Both the position numbers and the translations under genes were made by a program. The notes under the pieces are model-generated. The model ran no database searches and had not been told where the DNA came from. It saw only the letters and a list, made by a program, of their open reading frames with translations. Positions 45,009 to 52,858 of a DNA stretch of 64,000 nt are shown here, piece by piece; position 1 is the first letter of the stretch, and every line of letters begins with the position of its first letter. Source of the DNA: Paraburkholderia guartelaensis (GTDB taxonomy: Bacteria > Pseudomonadota > Gammaproteobacteria > Burkholderiales > Burkholderiaceae); the NCBI RefSeq assembly GCF_004353905.1, contig NZ_SMOD01000001.1:124001-188000 (forward strand), written 5' to 3'.

Positions 45009-46292
45009 ATGTCTTTGAACAACAAAGTGGCGTTCGTGCTGCCGCATTACGACGAAGTCGCTCTGGTGCTTCAGGGCGGTGGTGCGCTTGGGTCGTATCA
45101 GGCCGGCGTGTACGAAGGCCTGGCCGAGATGGGTGTGCATCCGGGCACGATCTCCGGCATTTCGATTGGCGCGCTCAATACCGCCATCATCGCCGGTAAT
45201 GCACCGGAAAACCGCGTGGCGGCCTTACGTGGTTTCTGGAACCGGATTTGCCATCCGCTCGACTGGGTCGGCGGCCTGAGTGCCTGGATGCCACCCATGT
45301 TCGGCACGCAGGACGTCTCGCGCAAGTGGGCCAGTGTGTGGGCGGCCGCACGCGCCTTGACCGAGGGCCAGCCGGGATTTTTCTCGCCGCGCGTGCCGTT
45401 GCCGCTAGCCGGATTCGGTAAGCAAAATCCGAACGTGGTCAGCTACTACGATACAGCCGCGTTGAAAGAGACACTGTTGGCGTTCGCCGACTTCGATCGG
45501 ATCAACGACGGCGACGTCCGTGTTTCGGTGGGCGCGGTGAATGTGCGAACCGGCAACCTGGTGTATTTCGACAACACGAAAATGCGCCTGAAGCCCGAGC
45601 ATTTCATGGCTTCCGGGGCGTTGCCGCCCGGTTTTCCGGCAGTTGAGATCGACGGCGAGTACTACTGGGACGGCGGCCTCGTGTCGAACACACCGTTGAC
45701 CGAGGTGCTGCGCGACGCGGACCATAAGGACGCGCTGGTGTTTCAGGTCGATCTCTGGAGCGCACGCGGCAATGCGCCCGGAGACTTCTTCGACATCTCC
45801 GCGCGCGCCAAGGACATCCAGTATTCGAGCCGCACCCGCGCGGTGACCAGCATGCTGGCGGATCGTCAGAAGCACGCCCGTTTTATCAAGGAGCTGCTCG
45901 CGCACATTCCCGCCGATCTGCGCAGGACCGATCCGCTCTTCCGCCTCGCCGAGGAGGCGGCCGACGGCAGTGCGATCAATGTGGTGCACCTCATCTACAA
46001 GAACAAGCCCTATGAAGGTCACTATAAAGACTACGAATTCAGCATCGACACGATGCGGGAGCATTGGGAAAGCGGCCTCGAAGATATTCGCGATTCGTTT
46101 TCCCATCGCGAGTGGTTCGACGTGCCAAGCCGCGAGCAGGGTTTCGTGACGCACGACGTGCATCGCTTGCCCGGTTCCGTGCCGCAGTGTGATCGTGACG
46201 CGCTCATAGCCCCGCTCGCCGAAGAACGAAAAATCAGCGATGACGGGCGGGCGATCGAGGCCCGCGAATGGGCTAGAGAGAGCGTATCGTGA
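45009..46292 (+). CDS. Patatin-like phospholipase
   Basis: 427 residues, AAGGAAAG ribosome binding site. Patatin signature: glycine-rich oxyanion loop VLQGGGALGSYQAGVYEGL (~20-38), nucleophile GISIG with Ser52 and the Asp of the dyad in YYWDGGLVSNTPL (Asp221). The C-terminal ~130 residues (from about 300) match the DUF3734-type tail of bacterial patatins that accompany acetoacetate decarboxylase or 3-hydroxybutyrate dehydrogenase genes (NVVHLIYKNKPYEGHYKDYEFS). No signal peptide; cytoplasmic or membrane-associated acyl hydrolase. Lipid or polyhydroxybutyrate-related acyl substrates are inferred from context only. The stop overlaps the next start (GTGA). Confidence 0.93.
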   Translation: MSLNNKVAFVLPHYDEVALVLQGGGALGSYQAGVYEGLAEMGVHPGTISGISIGALNTAIIAGNAPENRVAALRGFWNRICHPLDWVGGLSAWMPPMFGTQDVSRKWASVWAAARALTEGQPGFFSPRVPLPLAGFGKQNPNVVSYYDTAALKETLLAFADFDRINDGDVRVSVGAVNVRTGNLVYFDNTKMRLKPEHFMASGALPPGFPAVEIDGEYYWDGGLVSNTPLTEVLRDADHKDALVFQVDLWSARGNAPGDFFDISARAKDIQYSSRTRAVTSMLADRQKHARFIKELLAHIPADLRRTDPLFRLAEEAADGSAINVVHLIYKNKPYEGHYKDYEFSIDTMREHWESGLEDIRDSFSHREWFDVPSREQGFVTHDVHRLPGSVPQCDRDALIAPLAEERKISDDGRAIEAREWARESVS

Positions 46293-46768
46293 CTAAGGAG
46301 TCTTTCAGCTGCACAGTGGATTACCTGTGCGAGGAAACCCTGCGGATGCCGTGGGGCTATATTTTTCGCAGCATCGCCATGATCGCGCTGGCGGTTTCTC
46401 CCGCGATCGTATGCGCCTGCCTCGCACAGGCTTCAGCACGCTGGGATCTGTTCGAGCGGTCTGGATCGGTCATCACGATCACGGGCCTTTTGCTCGCGTC
46501 GCGCCGCTATCTCGAACATACCGTGACGGATCTGGTGGTCGCCCACGCAAACAACGACGCTGGATTCAAGCCTCATCACGCGTTGAGCGAGGTCCTGGCG
46601 GCGAGGCGCGGACTCACGCTTTCGGCGTTCGGTACGCTCATTTGGGGATGGGGAATATTCCTGCGGTGGTGGAGCTTCGGCGTGCTGGCGTTGTGGATGG
46701 CGTTCGTGGTCTACCGGGCGTTTCACGACTCGGTATTGCAACGCGCTAGCGATGACGAGTTGCCATGA
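46289..46768 (+). CDS. Small inner-membrane protein of unknown function
   Basis: 159 residues, GTG start overlapping the patatin stop. Three to four hydrophobic helices are visible (SIAMIALAVSPAIVCACLA, SGSVITITGLLLASRR, LTLSAFGTLIWGWGIFLRWWSFGVLALWMAFVVY). Cys-containing N-terminal segment CTVDYLCEETL. No known family recognised. Translational coupling to the acetoacetate decarboxylase/patatin unit suggests a membrane partner for the lipase or a transporter-like role, but nothing in the sequence proves this. Confidence 0.75.
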   Translation: MTKESFSCTVDYLCEETLRMPWGYIFRSIAMIALAVSPAIVCACLAQASARWDLFERSGSVITITGLLLASRRYLEHTVTDLVVAHANNDAGFKPHHALSEVLAARRGLTLSAFGTLIWGWGIFLRWWSFGVLALWMAFVVYRAFHDSVLQRASDDELP

Positions 46769-46776
46769 TGAGTTAA

Positions 46777-46802
46777 GGCGGCGCCCGCGCAGGGCAGCCG
46801 CC
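46777..46802. terminator. Hairpin between convergent genes, probable terminator
   Basis: GGCGGCGCCC (46777-46786) pairs with GGGC-A-GCCGCC (46792-46802) with one bulged A and a 5-nt loop, 8 nt after the membrane-protein stop; followed by ACTTTCCT. Confidence 0.55.
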
Positions 46803-46826
46803 ACTTTCCTGCGCGAGCGCTGAGTT

Positions 46827-47513
46827 TCAATGACGCTTGTTCAACTTCTCCAGCAACGCCTTGGCGGCCGGTCCCGACGAAGCGGGATTCTGCCCGGTGA
46901 GCAGCAGGCCGTCTTCGAGCACGTACGGCTGCCAGTCGGGGCCCTTCGAATAGTTGCCGCCCTTCGCCTTGAGTTCGTCTTCAACGAGGAACGGCACTAC
47001 CTTGGTCAGGCCAACCGCTTCCTCTTCGCTATTCGTAAAGCCCGTGACCGACTTGCCATTGACGAGCGGCTTGCCATCGGGACCCTTCACGTGCCGCAGC
47101 ACTCCGGGCGCGTGGCAGACGAGATCGACGGGCTTGCCGGCCGCGATCGTGCGCTCGATCAGGCCAATGGAGTCAGGGTCTTCAGCGAGATCCCACATCG
47201 GACCGTGGCCGCCGGGGTAGAAGACCGCGTCGAATTCGTCATGCGCGACATCCTTGAGCTTCGCCGTGCTGCTTAGGGCCGCCAACGCAGCCGGGTCGGC
47301 TTCGAAGCGACGCGTCAGGTCAGTCTGAAAGTCCGGCTCATTGCTCTTTGGATCGAGCGGCGGTTTGCCGCCCTTGGGCGACGCGAGCACGACCTGCACG
47401 CCGGCGTCCTTGAACACGTAGTACGGCGCGGCGAGTTCCTCGAGCCAGAACCCGGTCTTGCGTCCCGTATTGCCCAACTCGTCGTGCGAAGTCAAAACCA
47501 TCAGAATCTTCAT
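46827..47513 (-). CDS. DJ-1/PfpI-family protein (HchA-like, type 1 glutamine amidotransferase fold)
   Basis: 228 residues, AAGGAGA ribosome binding site. The fold is clear: MKILMVLTSHDELGNTGRKTGFWLEELAAPYYVFKDAG, the Glu in WLEE, and the nucleophile elbow VDLVCHAPGVL with Cys-His. It belongs to the group that includes glyoxalase III/Hsp31-type proteins, which detoxify glyoxals or repair glycated molecules. Which activity applies is not fixed. Single gene, convergent with the acetoacetate decarboxylase unit. Confidence 0.9.
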   Translation of the reverse strand: MKILMVLTSHDELGNTGRKTGFWLEELAAPYYVFKDAGVQVVLASPKGGKPPLDPKSNEPDFQTDLTRRFEADPAALAALSSTAKLKDVAHDEFDAVFYPGGHGPMWDLAEDPDSIGLIERTIAAGKPVDLVCHAPGVLRHVKGPDGKPLVNGKSVTGFTNSEEEAVGLTKVVPFLVEDELKAKGGNYSKGPDWQPYVLEDGLLLTGQNPASSGPAAKALLEKLNKRH

Positions 47514-47605
47514 GACGTTCTCCTTGAATGCGTTTACACAACTTCCGGTTGCAGAGAATTCCGGTCAACGCCCCTGGCGTGCCGAATCAGACTACTGAAC
47601 TTCCA

Positions 47606-48121
47606 TCAAGCCAAAGCAGCAAGATGAATCATGGCGTTTACGTTCACGGGAAGGACAGGCGTGCGGGTATAGGGCCGGTAGATGATATCGCCGCGACGGA
47701 TTGCTTTGCCGCTCACTGCGCACACGCCGGCCCGGCGCGCCTTTGCGCAGACCCAGATCTGATAGCCGTAGTGGCATGAGGCGGAGCACCAGCGCAGCGC
47801 AACAGTTCGGGGGGAGAGGCGGTCGAGGAGCGTGACGACGGCGGCGCTGGATGCGTCGTCGGTCGCATCGCTCGCTTTGCGGATGTCGCGGCTTTTGCGG
47901 CACCTTCCGTCGTGGCGGTGTGGCCCGGTGATTCGCGGGCCGGGTGCGAGTTCGTCGGGGTTCGGGGTCTGTGCGTGTGGTTCCGTCGCGCACAGCCTGT
48001 CGAGCAGCAGGAGTGTCTGCTCCCATGGGTCCGGGCGCGAGGCGTGTGTGTCGCCCGCCACTGCGCCCGCGCACGCGCCGCGATTGCGCGAGCGTGTTCG
48101 AAGTCCTTCGTCCGTGTTCAT
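47606..48121 (-). CDS. DUF3331 domain protein
   Basis: 171 residues from MNTDEGLRTRSRN, with GAGG upstream on the minus strand. The N-terminal half is low in structure, basic and proline-rich. The C-terminal ~60 residues form the DUF3331 domain: LRWCSASCHYGYQIWVCAKARRAGVCAVSGKAIRRGDIIYRPYTRT, with four cysteines that suggest a small zinc-binding or disulfide fold. The family is known mostly from Burkholderiaceae; function unknown. It shares orientation with the tautomerase gene upstream (88-nt gap containing a hairpin). Confidence 0.82.
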   Translation of the reverse strand: MNTDEGLRTRSRNRGACAGAVAGDTHASRPDPWEQTLLLLDRLCATEPHAQTPNPDELAPGPRITGPHRHDGRCRKSRDIRKASDATDDASSAAVVTLLDRLSPRTVALRWCSASCHYGYQIWVCAKARRAGVCAVSGKAIRRGDIIYRPYTRTPVLPVNVNAMIHLAALA

Positions 48122-48181
48122 GCGAGGCCTCAGATGAAGATTGATAGCGCCACGATGCAACCGGTGCATTGGCGCGCGAAA

Positions 48182-48199
48182 GCCCGCTCTCGAGCGGGC
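48182..48199 (-). terminator. Hairpin after the tautomerase gene
   Basis: GCCCGCT (48182-48188) pairs with AGCGGGC (48193-48199) around CTCG; read on the minus strand it follows the tautomerase stop and is trailed by TTTCG. A short terminator is plausible. Confidence 0.4.
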
Positions 48200-48208
48200 C
48201 GCGCGCGT

Positions 48209-48442
48209 TTACTTGATGAGTCCCTTCTGTCGTCGATAGACGTCGGTCGGCAGGCCGCCCCATCCCCAGTTTTCCGTTGGTACCTCTTCGATGACGACGA
48301 AAGTCGCCTCCAGCGGCTTGTTCAGCACGTCGAGCATGAGCTGGCTCGCGCCCTTGATGAGCAGCGCCTTTTCTTCCGCCGTGACGGAATCCGTGCCGGG
48401 CCGTGTGCCCTCGCGCGTAACCTGAATTGTGACGATCGGCAT
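48209..48442 (-). CDS. Tautomerase family protein (4-oxalocrotonate tautomerase-like)
   Basis: 77 residues. The initiator Met is followed by Pro (MPIVTIQVTREG), the catalytic N-terminal proline of the family once Met is removed. The rest fits the beta-alpha-beta plan (TAEEKALLIKGASQLMLDVLNKPLEATFVVIEEVPTENWGWGGLPT). Slightly longer than classical 62-residue enzymes, with a C-terminal YRRQKGLIK tail. AAGGAAA ribosome binding site. Likely co-transcribed with the upstream SDR gene (90-nt gap). Substrate unknown. Confidence 0.9.
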   Translation of the reverse strand: MPIVTIQVTREGTRPGTDSVTAEEKALLIKGASQLMLDVLNKPLEATFVVIEEVPTENWGWGGLPTDVYRRQKGLIK

Positions 48443-48532
48443 TTCGCTTTCCTTGATGGTGATCGTTGGAAGGAGCGCCGGCGAGCGGCGCTCCTCCTCG
48501 GCCCGGTGGGGCCCTGTGGAGCGCAGTGCTCT

Positions 48533-49243
48533 TTAGTGGCCGGCGACCTGACCGCCGTCGACGTGGAGGATTTCGCCCGTCACGAAGGGCGCCGAGTCGA
48601 GATAGAGGATGGCGTTCACGATGTCGCTCATCTCGCCCATATGCCCCATCGGATGCAGCGCGCCGAGCGCAGCGTGGGTTTCGGGCGCGTGCATCGGCGA
48701 CTTGATGATGCCGGGCGAAACCGCATTGGCGCGAATGCCGCGCTTCGCGTACTCGATCGCCAGCGAGCGCGTTGCGGCTGCGAGACCGCCCTTGCTCAGC
48801 GAGGCCAGCACCGACGGGACGCCGTCGATTGCGTGATCGACGAGCGTCGTCGTGATGGTGAGGACGTGGCCGCTCTCGTGCTTTTCCATCTCTGCAATGG
48901 CGAGCTGCGTGATATGGAAGAAGCCGTCGAGGTTGGTGCCCTTGATCGCCGCGTAGTCTTCCGCGGTGTATTGCGTGAACGGCTTCGCGATGAAAATGCC
49001 CGCGTTGTTGATCAGCGTATCGACGCGGCCAAAGCGCGAGACAGCCGTTTCGATGACGCGGCGAGCCGTGGCCGGGTCGGCGATATCGCCGGCCACTGCG
49101 ACGAGATCGCTATCTTCAGTCTGTTTGATGTTGCGCGACGTCGCGACCACCTTGTGGCCGAGTGCGCGGAATGCCTTGGCGGCTTCGGCGCCGATGCCTT
49201 GCGATGCGCCCGTGATCACGATGACTTTGGGGGATTGACTCAT
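48533..49243 (-). CDS. Short-chain dehydrogenase/reductase lacking the catalytic tyrosine
   Basis: 236 residues with a normal cofactor half: TGASQGIG (11-18) and NNAG (79-82). S36/R37 after the second strand favours NADP(H). In the active site the YxxxK motif is not present: Lys151 is in place (SLSKGGL) but the residue four before it is Ala147, and the usual Ser position region reads TITTTLV. The sequence is otherwise well conserved to the C-terminal GEILHVDGGQVAGH. Thus it either uses a different mechanism or serves a non-redox, cofactor-binding role. GAGG ribosome binding site; likely operon with the tautomerase. Confidence 0.88.
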   Translation of the reverse strand: MSQSPKVIVITGASQGIGAEAAKAFRALGHKVVATSRNIKQTEDSDLVAVAGDIADPATARRVIETAVSRFGRVDTLINNAGIFIAKPFTQYTAEDYAAIKGTNLDGFFHITQLAIAEMEKHESGHVLTITTTLVDHAIDGVPSVLASLSKGGLAAATRSLAIEYAKRGIRANAVSPGIIKSPMHAPETHAALGALHPMGHMGEMSDIVNAILYLDSAPFVTGEILHVDGGQVAGH

Positions 49244-49502
49244 ATGAACCTCGAATTAAGTTGGACTCTGTTTCTGATCGGGCTTGCTGCTCCGATGTCG
49301 ATCAATTTACGCATCCACGCCCCCGCTTTGAATACAGGACGCGGACAAACAGTTGTGAGTCGCAGGAACAAATGAGAGCAAGCAGGGCGCGCCGGCGCGC
49401 GGCGAAAAAGGTCATGCGAACGACGCCTATTTCGATTTGGATAGCTGAATAAATTGGAGCGGCCTGACCGCGTGAGTCCTCACACGCGGTTGACTGCGAG
49501 GC

Positions 49503-49925
49503 TCAGGTGGCCTGCGTGCGCGGATCGTGGTCAAACTCGAGCCTGATTCCGCCCGGTTCATACACCATGGTGTGGCGTTTCGGCCCCGGGCCGAGGTTTT
49601 CCGGCGCAAATTCAGTTTTCACGCCGGGCCAGGCGGACACGCGCGAGAAGATATCGTTGAGCGCTTCTTCGCTGCCTACGCGCAGGGCAAGATGATGCAG
49701 GCCCACATGGGTCTTGCGGTCGAACTCGACCAGGCGGCTCGGGTCGGTCACTTGCCAGAGGGTCAACATGACATGCCCGTCCGAAACAAACGCAGCGGGG
49801 TAGCTGGGTCTTTCGCCAACCTGTTTCCAGCCCAGGCAGTTCACGAAGAAGTCACGGGTGAGGTTCAGATCGCGCACGGTCAGCCCGACATGATCGATGC
49901 CCAGCGTAAGCGGTTTGTCAGTCAT
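49503..49925 (-). CDS. VOC-family metalloenzyme (glyoxalase/dioxygenase fold)
   Basis: 140 residues, AGGAGAA ribosome binding site. Two beta-alpha-beta-beta-beta modules of the vicinal-oxygen-chelate fold are visible: LGIDHVGLTVRDLNLTRDFFVNCLGW with the first metal-ligand His, and VGLHHLALRVGSEEALNDIFSRV with the second. The terminal Glu ligand could be in GGIRLEFDHDP. Fits a glyoxalase, fosfomycin-resistance or extradiol-type enzyme; substrate unresolved. It is a single gene, 259 bp from the SDR gene. Confidence 0.88.
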   Translation of the reverse strand: MTDKPLTLGIDHVGLTVRDLNLTRDFFVNCLGWKQVGERPSYPAAFVSDGHVMLTLWQVTDPSRLVEFDRKTHVGLHHLALRVGSEEALNDIFSRVSAWPGVKTEFAPENLGPGPKRHTMVYEPGGIRLEFDHDPRTQAT

Positions 49926-50130
49926 GCTTCGATTCTCCTGAATAAAGTGCGCGCCGATCTCACGGAGCCAATCTCCGCCGAAACAATATAGCTGCCAGCA
50001 ACGACGCCGATCATTGCTTGCCGTTCACATCACTTTTTACATGGTGTATCGCGTCGCGCGCAGAGGGCGGTTTGGCGCCGTACCTGGGCGCTCCCGCGTC
50101 TCGCGCGGCCTCGGAAACGCGCTTGCACAC

Positions 50131-50146
50131 ATCTGCAAGGTCAGAT
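50131..50146. promoter_or_regulatory. MarR-type operator A, upstream of marR gene 1
   Basis: ATCTG-CAAGGT-CAGAT. It lies within the 17-bp spacer of a putative promoter (TTGCAC 50123-50128, TATAGT 50146-50151, sharing its last base with the -10). A direct repeat TCAGATAT occurs at 50141-50148 and 50157-50164, which extends the half-site pattern toward the gene. Confidence 0.7.
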
Positions 50147-50179
50147 ATAGTCCGCATCAGATATCGAGGAGGGCAATCG

Positions 50180-50617
50180 ATGAACGATCCCGTCAATGAA
50201 GATTTCGAGCGGACGCAGAAGCTGGTGTTCGCGCTGGGTCAGGCGCATCACCTGATGGCCACCGAACTCAGGGCAGGCCTCAGGGACGCCGGGCTGAACC
50301 TGCAGGAGCGCGGCATTGTGCTGACGCTGGCCAGCGGCAGCGCGAACACGCCGGCGGCACTGGCGAAGCTGCTTGGCGTCCATCCGGCCCGGATGACTCG
50401 CGTGCTGGACAAGCTCGAAGCCAGCGGGCTCGTTGAGCGTGCGCGCAATGGCACGGACCGGCGGCTCGTGGACGTTTCGTTGACGCGGGAGGGCCACCTG
50501 GTCGCGGCGCGAAATACAGACGTCGCGCCTGGCGCCTGGAGCGAGCGGCTCTCGCACCTCTCGAAGTCCGACTTCGACGCCTTGAGCACGCTGCTGTTCA
50601 GATTGCTTCATGGCTAG
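50180..50617 (+). CDS. MarR-family regulator 1 of the efflux locus
   Basis: 145 residues from MNDPVNEDFERTQKLVF; GAGGAGGG (50166-50173) precedes this ATG, so an in-frame start 162 nt upstream is rejected. Winged helix-turn-helix of the MarR type: LNLQERGIVLTLASGSANTPAALAKLLGVHPARMTRVLDKLEASGLVERARNGTDRRLVDVSLTREG, with the DRR wing motif. First gene of the efflux locus, 87 nt before emrB. Expected to repress itself and the pump and to release DNA on binding a toxic aromatic compound. Similar in length and layout to the second MarR protein of the locus but well diverged from it. Confidence 0.93.
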   Translation: MNDPVNEDFERTQKLVFALGQAHHLMATELRAGLRDAGLNLQERGIVLTLASGSANTPAALAKLLGVHPARMTRVLDKLEASGLVERARNGTDRRLVDVSLTREGHLVAARNTDVAPGAWSERLSHLSKSDFDALSTLLFRLLHG

Positions 50618-50638
50618 GACGGCATTTTTTTGCCCAAT

Positions 50639-50656
50639 TATCAGACATGTCAGATA
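50639..50656. promoter_or_regulatory. MarR-type operator B, upstream of the emrB-type gene
   Basis: TATCAG-ACATGT-CAGATA: same ATCTG-N6-CAGAT plan with one mismatch. It falls between TTGCCC (50630-50635) and GATAAC (50653-50658), a 17-bp-spaced weak promoter, 48 bp before the start codon. Confidence 0.7.
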
Positions 50657-50704
50657 ACTGCCCGTGGTTGACGGGGCATTCCCATCCAGACGAGAGAACC
50701 TAAC

Positions 50705-52267
50705 ATGAATTCATCGACCAACCCAGGCGGGCTGCCCCAGCTGACTGGCGCGAAGTTCGCACTTGGCACCTTCGCCGTGGCGCTCGCCACCTTCATGAAC
50801 GTGCTGGATTCGTCGATCGCAAACGTTGCGATTCCCACGCTCTCCGGCAACCTCGGCGTGTCGATCGACGAAGGCACGTGGGTCATCACGCTCTTCGCCG
50901 CGGCCAATGCGGTGTCCATTCCGTTGACCGGGTGGCTCACGCAGCGCGTGGGCCAGGTCAAGCTGTTCGTCTGGGCGATTCTGCTGTTCGTGCTTTCGTC
51001 GGCAGCGTGCGGCATGGCCCCGAACCTGCTGACGCTGCTGGTCGCCCGCGTCATTCAGGGCGCCGTGGCGGGGCCGCTGGTGCCATTGTCGCAAGCCTTG
51101 CTGCTCGCTTCTTTCCCCAAGGAAAAGAGTTCGAACGCGCTGGCGCTATGGGCGATGACCGCAACCGTCGGACCGATCGCGGGCCCGGCGCTCGGCGGCT
51201 GGATCACCGACAGTTACAGCTGGTCGTGGATCTTCTACATCAACGTACCGGTCGGCCTCTTTGCCGCCGGCGTGGTATGGGCGATTTACCGCGACCGCGA
51301 GTCGCCGGCACGCAAACTGCCCATCGACAAGGTCGGGCTGATCTCGCTCATCGCGTGGGTCGCGCCGCTGCAGATCATGCTCGACAAGGGCAAGGATCTC
51401 GACTGGTTCAGCTCGCCGGTGATCTGGGTGCTCACCATCGTCGCCGCGGTCAGCTTCGTGTTCTTCCTCATCTGGGAATTGACTGAGGAAAAACCGATCG
51501 TCAACCTGCGGCTGTTCGCGAAACGCAACTTCCTCGGCGGCACGATTGCGATTTCGGTCGCGTATGCGATCTTCTTTGCAAACCTCGTGATCCTGCCGCA
51601 GTGGATTCAGGGCTTTCTCGGCTACCGTGCGGTGGATGCGGGGCTCGTCACCGCGCCGCTGGGGATCTTCGCCGTGATCCTGGCCCCCGTGATGGGCAAG
51701 GTCATGCCGCGCTCCGACCTGCGGGTGCTCGCCACGCTGGCGTTCGTTGGCTTCGCCGCCGTGTTCTTCATGCGCTCGAACTACACGACCGGCGTGGATG
51801 CGTGGACGCTGATCTTGCCGACGCTGCTGCAAGGCATTCCCACGGCGCTGTTCTTCACGCCGCTCACCGGCATCATCCTCTCGGGTCTGCGGCCCGACGA
51901 GATTCCGGCGGCCGCGGGTCTGTCCAACTTCGCACGCATTTTCGCAGGCGCAGTGGGCACGTCGCTCATGAGCAACGCCTGGAACGACCGCACGATCCTC
52001 CACCACGCCAGGCTCGCCGAGCAAACGAGCGTCGAGAATCCCGCGTTCACCGGCGCGATTGCGCACCTGCAGGCTACGCTGGGCGGCGGCGTTCCCAAGG
52101 CCACGGCCTTTTACGAGGCCTCGCTCAACGCGCAAGCCACCATGCTGGGGTTGAACGACATCTTCTGGATTTCGGCGGTGATCTTCATCGTCATCATCCC
52201 GCTGATCTGGGTGACGAGGCCGGTCAAGGGTGGTGGCGCGGGCGCGGCAGCCGCTGGCGGACACTGA
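50705..52267 (+). CDS. emrB: DHA2-family efflux pump, EmrB/FarB type
   Basis: 520-residue inner-membrane MFS exporter with fourteen predicted helices. LATFMNVLDSSIANVAIPTLSGNLGVS (helix 1), GWLTQRVGQVKLF (motif A), RVIQGAVAGPLVPLSQALLL and the motif C-like GPIAGPALGGWITDSYSWSWIFYINVP are diagnostic. With the EmrA-type adaptor and the NodT-type outer-membrane protein encoded downstream it would form a tripartite pump that moves toxic organic molecules across both membranes. GAGAGAACC ribosome binding site. The Gly/Ala-rich C-terminus after the last helix is short. Confidence 0.94.
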   Translation: MNSSTNPGGLPQLTGAKFALGTFAVALATFMNVLDSSIANVAIPTLSGNLGVSIDEGTWVITLFAAANAVSIPLTGWLTQRVGQVKLFVWAILLFVLSSAACGMAPNLLTLLVARVIQGAVAGPLVPLSQALLLASFPKEKSSNALALWAMTATVGPIAGPALGGWITDSYSWSWIFYINVPVGLFAAGVVWAIYRDRESPARKLPIDKVGLISLIAWVAPLQIMLDKGKDLDWFSSPVIWVLTIVAAVSFVFFLIWELTEEKPIVNLRLFAKRNFLGGTIAISVAYAIFFANLVILPQWIQGFLGYRAVDAGLVTAPLGIFAVILAPVMGKVMPRSDLRVLATLAFVGFAAVFFMRSNYTTGVDAWTLILPTLLQGIPTALFFTPLTGIILSGLRPDEIPAAAGLSNFARIFAGAVGTSLMSNAWNDRTILHHARLAEQTSVENPAFTGAIAHLQATLGGGVPKATAFYEASLNAQATMLGLNDIFWISAVIFIVIIPLIWVTRPVKGGGAGAAAAGGH

Positions 52268-52334
52268 ATACTGCAGTTGAACCCGGTTCAGAGGGCATCC
52301 TGAAGGCAATGTGCTGACGTGTTTATCTTGACAG

Positions 52335-52352
52335 TATCTGATAATGCAGATA
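52335..52352. promoter_or_regulatory. MarR-type operator C, inside the promoter of marR gene 2
   Basis: TATCTG-ATAATG-CAGATA, a perfect dyad. It occupies the 17-bp spacer between a perfect -35 TTGACA (52328-52333) and TATTGT (52351-52356) at -10, so bound protein would block RNA polymerase directly. Start codon 29 bp further on. Confidence 0.82.
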
Positions 52353-52381
52353 TTGTGCTGTTCAACACGGAGGATGTCGCG

Positions 52382-52819
52382 ATGGACCACTACACGACGA
52401 GAAATTTCATGCTTACGGAAAGTGTCGGTTTCAGGATCGTCAAGGCACGCAATCTGATCGTCGCGGAGATGGACGCGGCGCTCAAGGACCTCGACATCAC
52501 GGGCCAGCAAATGGGCATTCTGCTTTCGCTGAAGCAGGGTGTGGCGACCACGCCGTTCGAACTGTCGAAGCTGCTCGGGATCGATACGGGCCTCATGACG
52601 CGGATGCTGGACAAGCTGGAAACGAAGGGTCTGCTCGAGCGTTCCCGCGACGCAGACGACCGTCGTGTGGTCAATCTGAACCTCACTGCAAAGGGACTGG
52701 AAACGGCGGAGCGGATTCCGGACGTCGCGCCACAAGTGTTGAACGCACGCCTGCGCAAATTCACGAAGGCAGAGTTTGCCGAACTGAACCGCCTGCTTCG
52801 CAAGTTCACAGACGACTGA
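52382..52819 (+). CDS. MarR-family regulator 2 of the efflux locus
   Basis: 145 residues from MDHYTTRNFMLTESVGFRIV; GGAGGATG precedes this ATG. Winged helix-turn-helix: LDITGQQMGILLSLKQGVATTPFELSKLLGIDTGLMTRMLDKLETKGLLERSRDADDRRVVNLNLTAKG with the DDRR wing. Lies between emrB and the outer-membrane gene on the same strand, with its own promoter. The same type of dyad stands before its gene and before MarR gene 1, so the two may bind overlapping sites or form a graded switch. Confidence 0.93.
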   Translation: MDHYTTRNFMLTESVGFRIVKARNLIVAEMDAALKDLDITGQQMGILLSLKQGVATTPFELSKLLGIDTGLMTRMLDKLETKGLLERSRDADDRRVVNLNLTAKGLETAERIPDVAPQVLNARLRKFTKAEFAELNRLLRKFTDD

Positions 52820-52858
52820 ACGGTGCGGCCCCGGTGCCGCGCTTTTTTTCGACCATTA

